Of a DNA stretch of 5,613 nt, positions 1-5,613 are shown in pieces. A program made the translations under genes and the position numbers. Where the stretch lies: contig CAMLMA010000118.1 of the NCBI GenBank assembly GCA_946481065.1, positions 1-5,613 of the forward strand, in the 5' to 3' direction. Numbering within the stretch: the stretch's first letter is position 1; every line of letters begins with the position of its first letter. The notes beneath the pieces were generated by a model. The model made no database searches, was not told where the DNA came from, and saw only the letters and a program-made list of their open reading frames with translations. Source of the DNA: an uncultured Nitrosomonadales bacterium (GTDB lineage: Bacteria; Pseudomonadota; Gammaproteobacteria; Burkholderiales; Methylophilaceae).

Positions 1-729
1 CTGACGGCCGTCGCCGCGCAGACCGAGCAAGACGCCGAGCGCCTGCGTAGGCTGGGTGCGCATGATGTGCAGGTGGCGGGCAACCTCAAGTTCGACGTGC
101 AGCCGCCGGCCAATGCCGCAGAACTGGGCGGGCTGTTACGCACGGCGCTGGGCAAACACCGACCGGTATTCCTCGCCGCCAGCACGCGCGATGGCGAGGA
201 AAGCATGATCCTGGATGCCGTGGCCGCCGCGGATGTGCCTAACCTGCTGACCGTGATCGTGCCGCGTCACCCGCAGCGCTTCGACGAGGTGGCCAACCTG
301 CTGACCAAGCGTGGGGTGTCGTTCCTGCGGCGGAGCAAACTGCGTGGAGAGATCTCCAGCCAGGTAAGCGTGATCCTGGGCGACAGCATGGGGGAGATGT
401 TCACCTACTACGCCGCGTGTGACGTGGCGTTCATCGGCGGCAGCCTGCAGCCGCTGGGTGGTCAGAACCTGATCGAGGCCTCAGCGATGGGCAAACCGGT
501 CTTGATCGGCCCGCATACCTTTAACTTCACCGCTGCCACCGAACAGGCGATCGCCGCGCGTGCCGCACGCCGGGTGGAGGATTCGGCTGCACTGGCGTCT
601 GCCCTGCGGCATCTCTTCGGCGACCCGGAACTGCGGCAGGCCATGGGCTGGGCCGCGCTGGAATTGAGCCAGAGCACCGGCGGCGCGGTGCACAAGATCG
701 CCGATCTCGTGGCTACGCATCTGGCCTGA
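1..729 (+). CDS. waaA: 3-deoxy-D-manno-octulosonic acid (Kdo) transferase, C-terminal part (5' end cut by window)
   Basis: WaaA (KdtA) transfers Kdo from CMP-Kdo to lipid A precursor at the cytoplasmic face of the inner membrane, starting the LPS inner core. The frame is open from base 1; the GTG at 67 is internal, because the codons before it already read family sequence (QTEQDAERL, then GNLKFD around residues 27-32 of the visible part). The visible 242 residues match the C-terminal GT-B lobe: AASTRDGEE (the STxxGEE nucleotide-sugar motif; Arg where E. coli has His), VPRHPQRF, LGDSMGEMFTYYAACDVAFIGGSL, then GGQNLIEASAMGKPVLIGPHTFNF, which carries the Glu of the GT-B donor-binding site. The family is usually about 420-430 residues, so roughly the N-terminal 180 (membrane anchor and acceptor lobe) lie to the left. 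It ends at TGA 727-729 and converges on the gene that ends at 777. I see no damage. Identification is firm; the exact acceptor and number of Kdo units added cannot be read from sequence. Confidence 0.97.
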   Translation: MTAVAAQTEQDAERLRRLGAHDVQVAGNLKFDVQPPANAAELGGLLRTALGKHRPVFLAASTRDGEESMILDAVAAADVPNLLTVIVPRHPQRFDEVANLLTKRGVSFLRRSKLRGEISSQVSVILGDSMGEMFTYYAACDVAFIGGSLQPLGGQNLIEASAMGKPVLIGPHTFNFTAATEQAIAARAARRVEDSAALASALRHLFGDPELRQAMGWAALELSQSTGGAVHKIADLVATHLA

Positions 730-776
730 CCAACGCCGATTCAACCCGACAGCCGCCGCAAACGCGGGCCAGCTGC

Positions 777-1376
777 TCAACGTACCGAGAGTGATTTCAC
801 CAGCACCAGTTCACAGGCACCGTTGCCGGTGTCGTCGCGCGTCAGCGAGCTGCGCCAGTGCCAGCCATCGTCAGCGCGTGCCTCGATCAGTTGGCCGGCA
901 ATGGTGACGACCTGGCCGGGGCGGATCGCTTCCAGCTGGCGCTCGACCAGCTTGTCAGCCGGCACCATGTGCATGTTGGCGCTATGGGTCTCGATCTCGC
1001 GGCGCGGGATGGGGAAATCGTCGGTGCGCCAGAAATAGAAACGATTGCTTTGGCTGATGACGATGCGCGACAGCACGGCATCGTCCGACATGCGGCCCCA
1101 GCCTAGCGCCAGATCGACCGGCGACAGGTCGGCTTCGCGGCCCAGGCTGTAATGTTCGGTGGAGAGCACGCGGGCTTCGAGACTGAAATCAGCCAGCGGC
1201 TGGAGATGGTAGCCCTTGAAGTCGAAAGCCTGCGCACCGGAGAGGGCTTGCTGTTGCGGTAGTGTGCTGGCGACGATGCCGGGGCCGTGCATCACCGGGC
1301 GCTGCTGCCAGTGATGGTAGGCGCCCCAGCTGATGAGCGCGATGAGGGCCAGCAGCTTCCAGTTCGCGCGAAGCAT
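777..1376 (-). CDS. conserved membrane-anchored protein of unknown function (199 aa)
   Basis: I do not know a function for this protein, but it resembles a conserved hypothetical family found in proteobacteria, so it is likely real. It starts MLRANWK and has one hydrophobic segment at about residues 8-19 with Arg and Lys before it and no clear cleavage site, suggesting an N-terminal anchor with a soluble periplasmic domain. The conserved-looking core includes FKGYHLQPLADFSLEARVLS (53-72), READLSPVDLALGWGRMSD (80-98), ISQSNRFYFWR (107-117), PIPRREIETHSANMHMVPA (122-140) and a C-terminal WHWRSSLTRDDTGNGACEL (172-190). The only in-frame start is the ATG at 1376, because the TAA of the upstream hydrolase gene is in the same frame three codons before it. 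There is no Shine-Dalgarno sequence ahead of this ATG, so translation probably depends on coupling to the hydrolase gene 9 nt upstream. No catalytic motif is recognised. Confidence 0.85.
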   Translation of the reverse strand: MLRANWKLLALIALISWGAYHHWQQRPVMHGPGIVASTLPQQQALSGAQAFDFKGYHLQPLADFSLEARVLSTEHYSLGREADLSPVDLALGWGRMSDDAVLSRIVISQSNRFYFWRTDDFPIPRREIETHSANMHMVPADKLVERQLEAIRPGQVVTIAGQLIEARADDGWHWRSSLTRDDTGNGACELVLVKSLSVR

Positions 1377-1385
1377 GTCAGGAGG

Positions 1386-1949
1386 TTAGCGGATGAGGCG
1401 GCTGATCTGCTTGAAGGCGTCGCCTTCGGCCTTGCCCAGCCACTCGAAGAGGACGGATTCGGTGCTGCTGATGGTGATGCCGGCGTCACGCAGACGAGCG
1501 ATGGCGTTGGTCTTGTTGGCCGGGTCGCGCGAGATGATGGCGTCTTCCACCACGAACACCTGGTGGCCTTGCTCCTTGAGCGCGAGCGCGGTCTGCAATA
1601 CGCAGATGTGGGCTTCCATGCCGACGAGGACGATCTGCGGCCGATCGCTGGTCAGCTGGCGGCAGAAGGTGGGTTCGGCACAGCAGGAGAAGGTGGTCTT
1701 TTCGACGCGCGGCGCCGCTTTGAGCCATTCGGCGACACCGGGTAGCGTCGGGCCGAGTCCCTTGGGGTATTGCTCGGTATAGAGCGCGGGGATCTCCAGT
1801 AGCTGCGCCGCCTGCAGCAGGATATTGCAATGCTTGACGACCTTGCCCATGGCTTCGGCCTGCATGACGCCGGCGATCTTGTCCTGCATGTCGATCACCA
1901 CCAGACGGCTGAGGGTGGCCTGGGTGATTGCGCTAGGGAGTTTTGCCAT
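1386..1949 (-). CDS. isochorismatase-family cysteine hydrolase (ISOC1/ISOC2-like, 187 aa)
   Basis: A cytoplasmic hydrolase of the isochorismatase-like superfamily, which cleaves C-N or vinyl-ether bonds through an Asp-Lys-Cys triad. Counting from the chosen start, the triad is visible: Asp20 in VVIDMQD, Lys84 in VEKTTFSCC and Cys116 in GMEAHICVLQT. The TEQYPKGLGPT stretch (58-68) and the C-terminal ESVLFEWLGKAEGDAFKQISRLIR point to the branch related to mitochondrial ISOC1/ISOC2 rather than to siderophore isochorismatases such as EntB; there is no aryl-carrier domain and no siderophore gene nearby. The substrate is unknown. The open frame extends to an ATG at 1994, but I prefer the ATG at 1949: family similarity begins just after it and an AAAGGA lies 11 nt upstream. 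An ATG at 1961 abuts the AAAGG and is too close to use it. It lies 87 nt after tolC and 9 nt before the unknown-function gene, same strand. Confidence 0.92.
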   Translation of the reverse strand: MAKLPSAITQATLSRLVVIDMQDKIAGVMQAEAMGKVVKHCNILLQAAQLLEIPALYTEQYPKGLGPTLPGVAEWLKAAPRVEKTTFSCCAEPTFCRQLTSDRPQIVLVGMEAHICVLQTALALKEQGHQVFVVEDAIISRDPANKTNAIARLRDAGITISSTESVLFEWLGKAEGDAFKQISRLIR

Positions 1950-1970
1950 GGGTTCGATCATCCTTTCAAT

Positions 1971-2026
1971 CAGGCGCCTGTCGGGGAAGCGCATTTCCGT
2001 GAAGTGCCATGCAGCGCAACATGCGC
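1971..2026 (-). other. tolC-hydrolase gap with small inverted repeats; no clear promoter or terminator
   Basis: The 87-nt gap after the tolC stop holds, in - strand order, a perfect 5-bp stem GCGCA-TGT-TGCGC (2026-2014), a 4-bp stem GGAA/TTCC with a six-base loop (1997-1984) and a perfect 10-bp palindrome CAGGCGCCTG (1980-1971). None is followed by a T-run, so an intrinsic terminator is not supported, and I see no good -35/-10 pair. They may partly attenuate read-through or act as mRNA-processing or binding sites. Short GC-rich palindromes also arise by chance in DNA of this composition. Confidence 0.3.
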
Positions 2027-2036
2027 GTGAGCTGCG

Positions 2037-3416
2037 TCAGTCTGGCTTGCCGCCGGTTGCATCAGCCGGTGTGCTGCTCATGACCAGTCGCTGGTTGATG
2101 TCGGCGAGATCGTTCTCGCTGAGCATGCCGATGGCGGATTTGAGCTTGAGCGTGCTCAGCAAGTAGGTATAGCGCGCCTGCAGGAGATCGCGCTTGGCGC
2201 TGAACAACTGCTGCTGGGCATTCAGCACATCGACGCTATTGCGCACGCCGACCTCATAGCCCAGCGTGGTGGAATCGACCTGGCTCTGGCTGGAGCTCAG
2301 CGCCTGCTCGTAGGCCTTGACCTGGGCCACGCTGCCGGTGAGATTGAGATAGGCTTCGCGTGTATCGAGATCGGCCTGGCGTCGGGCCGCCTCGACATCG
2401 TCAAAGGCTTTCTGCTTGTTGGCGACGGCCTCGCGCACCCTGGAGCTGGTGAGCCCACCCTGATACAACGGAATGGCAAGCTGCAGGCCGATGACGCTGC
2501 TCTGCAGGTCGTTGCCGAAGCCGTTCACGCCGCCACCGGCACGCGTGTCGGTATAGCTGCCGACGGCGTCCAGTGTCGGGTAATGGCCGGCGGTCTGTTT
2601 ATCGACCTCTTGCGTGGCGATCTCCAGGTTTTGTTGCTGGATACCGAGATTGAGATTGTTCTGCAACGCCAGCGCCACCCATTTGTCGAGGTTGTCGGGT
2701 TCCGGCAGCGTGGTCCTGAGGTCGCCGCGCGCGGGCGCCAGGCGGCCCGGCATCTCGCCGATGACGGATTGCACGGTGCGTTTCTTCACTTCGAGCTCGT
2801 TGATGGCGGCGATCTCCTGCGCCTGGATCAGGTCGTAACGCGCCTGCGCTTCGTTGACGTCGGTGATGGTGGCGTTGCCGACATCGAAATTGGCTTTGGC
2901 CTGCGCCAGCTGACGATCGATGGCGGCTTTCTGGGCGTTGATGAGGTCGATCTTGTCCTGCGCCAGCAAGACATCGAAATAGGCCTGCGCGCTGCGGATG
3001 ATGAGATTCTGCTGCGCCAGCAGGAGTTGCTTGTCGGCCTGGCTCACCTGCACCTTGGCTTGCTGGTACTGCACGTAGTTCTGCAGCCGCAGGATGGGCT
3101 GGTTGACGTTGACGCCATAGCTGAAGGTATCGAAGGATTGCGGGCCGCCGACACGGAACGGGTTGTTGCCGCCGAGGTAGCGGATGTCCGATTCGGTGTG
3201 GTTGGCGTTGCTGTTGAAAGTCACCGAAGGACGGTAGAGCGCCTTGCCCTGTTCCAGTTTCTCCTGTGCGGCGAGATTGGCGTTGCGCGCGGCGGACCAG
3301 GTGGGGTCGCGCTCGACGGCGAGGCGATAGATATCGATCAGGTTCTGGCTCGATTCTGCCGCGTGCGGTATGCCCGGCAGCAGCATGAACGCGAAGATCG
3401 ATACCAGACGGCGCAT
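2037..3416 (-). CDS. tolC: TolC-family outer-membrane efflux/type I secretion channel (459 aa)
   Basis: Forms the trimeric outer-membrane and periplasmic tunnel used by tripartite efflux pumps and type I secretion. The N-terminus (MRRLVSIFAFMLLPGIPHA) is a signal peptide with likely cleavage near residues 19-20. Two outer-membrane-efflux repeats follow, about 25-220 and 240-445, with characteristic NLIDIYRLAVERDP, LIIRSAQAYFDVLLAQDKI, GNATITDVNEAQARYD, then IPLYQGG, GYEVGVRNSVDVLNAQQQL and YTYLLSTLKLKSAIG. Of the E. coli TolC periplasmic gate residues Tyr362, Arg367, Asp371 and Asp374, the first three align with Tyr387, Arg392 and Asp396, while the fourth is Asn399. It lacks the long C-terminal tail of E. 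coli TolC. The open frame reaches back to 3497 inside the methyltransferase gene, but the ATG at 3416 begins the signal peptide and is the sensible start; no strong ribosome binding site precedes it. It is 13 nt after the methyltransferase stop, so co-transcribed. No adaptor or pump gene is in the window, so its partners are unknown. Confidence 0.96.
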   Translation of the reverse strand: MRRLVSIFAFMLLPGIPHAAESSQNLIDIYRLAVERDPTWSAARNANLAAQEKLEQGKALYRPSVTFNSNANHTESDIRYLGGNNPFRVGGPQSFDTFSYGVNVNQPILRLQNYVQYQQAKVQVSQADKQLLLAQQNLIIRSAQAYFDVLLAQDKIDLINAQKAAIDRQLAQAKANFDVGNATITDVNEAQARYDLIQAQEIAAINELEVKKRTVQSVIGEMPGRLAPARGDLRTTLPEPDNLDKWVALALQNNLNLGIQQQNLEIATQEVDKQTAGHYPTLDAVGSYTDTRAGGGVNGFGNDLQSSVIGLQLAIPLYQGGLTSSRVREAVANKQKAFDDVEAARRQADLDTREAYLNLTGSVAQVKAYEQALSSSQSQVDSTTLGYEVGVRNSVDVLNAQQQLFSAKRDLLQARYTYLLSTLKLKSAIGMLSENDLADINQRLVMSSTPADATGGKPD

Positions 3417-3429
3417 GGCGGGTGTTCGA

Positions 3430-4155
3430 CTAGAACTGGAAACGGGCTGGTTGCGGCGCGTTGTCCAGCATGGGCAGGCAGGTCTCGAACAGCACATCCT
3501 GGCGGAACGTGTCGGCCGAGAGGCGATGGACCATGGTCGCTTCCATCACCGGCGCCTCGCCGATGACGACGAACATGCGGCCGCCGATCGCCAGCTGCTG
3601 CTGCACGGCTTCCGGTGAGACCGGCAGCGAGCCGGTGAAGACGATGACTTCATAGGGGGCGTGAGCAGCCCAGCCCTGCGCGGCGTCGCCGGTTTCCACC
3701 GTGACGTTGGTGAGGCCGTGGGCGGCGATGCGCTTTTGTGCACTTTTGGCCAGTGCCGGGTCGAGTTCGACACTGATGACCTGTTTGGCAAGCATGGCCA
3801 TGAGACTGGTGAGATAGCCGCTGCCCGTGCCGATCTCCAGTACCTTGTCGGTCGGTTTGATCTGCAGCGCCTGCAGGATGCGGCCTTCCATCTTCGGCGA
3901 GAGCATGCTCTGGCCGTGACCGAGGGGGATCTCCAGGTCGGCGAAGGCGAGGCCGGCGTATTCGGGCGGCACGTACTCCTCGCGCGGAATCTGTTTCAGC
4001 AGGTCCAGCACCACGCTATCGAGCACTTCCCAGGTGCGGATCTGCTGCTCGATCATGTTGAAGCGTGCCTGTTCGATACTGGCCGATTCGATTTTGGTTT
4101 GCTTGGAATTGGTTTTTCTGGAATTGGCTGGTTTGGAATGCGTTAGTGCCGTCAT
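3430..4155 (-). CDS. pcm: protein-L-isoaspartate O-methyltransferase-like SAM-dependent methyltransferase (241 aa, divergent)
   Basis: A Rossmann-fold methyltransferase of the Pcm family, whose classical members use S-adenosylmethionine to methylate L-isoaspartyl residues in damaged proteins. Visible: FNMIEQQIRTWEVLD (32-46), REEYVPPEYAGLAFADLEIPLG (58-79), SAM motif I VLEIGTGSGYL (105-115), acidic Glu130 ending strand 2, GDAAQGW (157-163) and GGRMFVVIGE (191-200). It departs from E. coli Pcm: GQTISQPYMVARM is here GQSMLSPKMEGRI, the VTAAPP loop is FTGSLP, and the C-terminus is LPMLDNAPQPARFQF. This looks like the branch often found beside tolC in beta/gammaproteobacteria, and activity on isoaspartate is not assured. 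The ATG at 4155 is the start because no other start codon precedes the EQARFNM region, where homologues begin; this gives an extra basic tail of about 25 residues. The Shine-Dalgarno is weak (AGG, 9 nt away). A promoter lies just upstream, and tolC follows after 13 nt. Confidence 0.9.
   Translation of the reverse strand: MTALTHSKPANSRKTNSKQTKIESASIEQARFNMIEQQIRTWEVLDSVVLDLLKQIPREEYVPPEYAGLAFADLEIPLGHGQSMLSPKMEGRILQALQIKPTDKVLEIGTGSGYLTSLMAMLAKQVISVELDPALAKSAQKRIAAHGLTNVTVETGDAAQGWAAHAPYEVIVFTGSLPVSPEAVQQQLAIGGRMFVVIGEAPVMEATMVHRLSADTFRQDVLFETCLPMLDNAPQPARFQF
4089..4148 (-). repeat. degenerate 15-bp tandem repeat inside the N-terminus of the methyltransferase gene
   Basis: On the + strand TGGAATTGG begins at 4104 and 4119 and TGGAATGCG at 4134, exactly 15 bp apart, with a more degenerate fourth unit at 4089-4103. 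Because 15 is a multiple of 3 it is read in frame, giving the related pentapeptides SKPAN, SRKTN and SKQTK (residues 7-21). This produces a basic, Ser/Asn/Thr-rich, probably disordered tail ahead of the methyltransferase domain. It is AT-richer than the surrounding coding DNA. Confidence 0.75.
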
Positions 4156-4193
4156 GGTGATATGCCTGTGAACCCCGAAAATTCAACTTATGG

Positions 4194-4220
4194 ATTATAG
4201 CGCAAGGCCAATCGTTTCAA
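4194..4220 (-). promoter_or_regulatory. candidate sigma-70-type promoter for the methyltransferase-tolC genes
   Basis: On the - strand a perfect -10 hexamer TATAAT occupies 4199-4194, with TTGAAA (5 of 6 to the -35 consensus) at 4220-4215. The spacer is 15 bp, shorter than the ideal 17, so the -35 contribution may be weak. Initiation near 4187 would give a leader of about 32 nt to the ATG at 4155. It lies in the only AT-rich intergenic gap of the cluster, between the regulator stop and the methyltransferase start, so it would uncouple pcm-tolC from the regulator. The hexamers are read directly; activity is inferred. Confidence 0.6.
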
Positions 4221-4226
4221 TCGTTT
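4209..4226 (-). repeat. two tandem copies of a 9-bp unit (AAACGATTG) next to the 14-bp repeats
   Basis: On the - strand AAACGATTG occurs at 4226-4218 and again at 4217-4209, exactly adjacent and identical, directly abutting the 14-bp array (one base shared at 4226). The TTGAAA of the candidate -35 is formed across the junction of the two copies. A pair of direct 9-bp sites overlapping a -35 would suit a repressor or activator, but this is inference from position only. Confidence 0.75.
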
Positions 4227-4252
4227 ACTCGTCTATCCCTATTAGTCTTGCC

Positions 4253-4267
<15 letters not shown>
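4226..4267 (-). repeat. three tandem copies of a 14-bp unit spanning the regulator stop codon
   Basis: Read on the - strand, GGGCAAGACGAGTA (4267-4254), GGGCAAGACTAATA (4253-4240) and GGGATAGACGAGTA (4239-4226) follow one another without gaps. Copies 1 and 2 differ at 2 of 14 bases, and copies 1 and 3 at 2 of 14. The first copy encodes the last residues (GQDE) of the response regulator, and the TAG stop straddles the junction of copies 1 and 2. Since 14 is not a multiple of 3, the later copies are out of frame and non-coding. They could be replication-slippage products or a binding-site array; nothing in the sequence decides this. Confidence 0.85.
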
Positions 4268-5611
<1,344 letters not shown>

Positions 5612-5613
5612 CG

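Noticed and set aside
751..769. Possible terminator hairpin between the convergent waaA and unknown-function genes
   Set aside because: Only CCGC-AAAC-GCGG (756-767), or a bulged six-pair variant, can form; there is no T-run on either strand, so it does not meet the standard for an intrinsic terminator.
1287..1745. + strand open frame opposite the hydrolase gene
   Set aside because: Fully antisense to a hydrolase with an intact catalytic triad; no family resemblance and no ribosome-binding site of note.
1950..1994. Longer hydrolase start at ATG 1994 (extra 15 residues)
   Set aside because: The extra residues (MRFPDRRLIERMIEP) do not resemble family N-termini and would contain the AAAGGA ribosome-binding site that serves ATG 1949.
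3417..3497. Longer tolC start at 3497 overlapping the methyltransferase gene
   Set aside because: It would place 27 Cys/Arg/Ser-rich residues before a perfectly good signal peptide, which would prevent export.
2583..3566. Long + strand open frame (327 codons) opposite tolC and the end of the methyltransferase gene
   Set aside because: It is a mirror of a GC-rich gene with few antisense stops; the translation is repetitive in Leu/Asp/Val/Arg with no recognisable domain, and the opposite strand holds clear tolC and methyltransferase genes.
3661..4146. + strand open frame opposite the methyltransferase gene
   Set aside because: Antisense shadow of a gene with an intact SAM motif; its composition reflects the reverse complement only.
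4194..4214. Sigma-54 promoter (-24/-12) upstream of the methyltransferase gene, given the neighbouring sigma-54 activator
   Set aside because: The sequence TTGGCCTTGC has GG and GC elements only 4 bases apart instead of the required 10, so it does not fit the -24/-12 consensus.

Overview
The window comes from a GC-rich Gram-negative proteobacterium. The protein families (WaaA with an STRDGEE motif, a TolC-type channel next to a Pcm-like methyltransferase, and an NtrC-type regulator) fit a beta- or gammaproteobacterium. I cannot name a genus from the sequence alone. Coding density is high and all genes look like chromosomal housekeeping or cell-envelope genes. I see no RNA gene, insertion sequence, integrase, CRISPR array or phage gene.

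Layout from left to right. (1) On the + strand, positions 1-729 hold the C-terminal part of waaA (Kdo transferase, LPS core synthesis); its start lies outside the window. (2) All other genes are on the - strand and converge on waaA. Read in their own direction (right to left) they are an NtrC-family sigma-54-dependent response regulator (5611-4253), a divergent Pcm-like methyltransferase (4155-3430), a TolC-family outer-membrane channel (3416-2037), an ISOC-type isochorismatase-family hydrolase (1949-1386) and a conserved membrane-anchored protein of unknown function (1376-777).

How they fit together: pcm-like and tolC are 13 nt apart and must be co-transcribed, and the hydrolase and the unknown protein are 9 nt apart. 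A sigma-70-like promoter sits in the 97-nt gap between the response regulator and the methyltransferase, so the methyltransferase-tolC(-hydrolase-unknown) group can be transcribed independently of the regulator. The regulator's sensor kinase is not visible and may lie beyond the right edge. waaA and tolC both serve the outer membrane, one building the LPS inner core and the other forming an export duct. No periplasmic adaptor or inner-membrane pump is present, so the TolC may serve pumps encoded elsewhere.

The most unusual DNA is the AT-richer stretch at about 4089-4267. It carries three separate short tandem repeat families: 14 bp x 3 across the regulator's stop codon, 9 bp x 2 overlapping the promoter -35, and a degenerate 15-bp repeat encoding the N-terminal tail of the methyltransferase. 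The regulator also has Arg in place of the nearly invariant receiver-domain Lys. I did not find a convincing new multi-gene system here.
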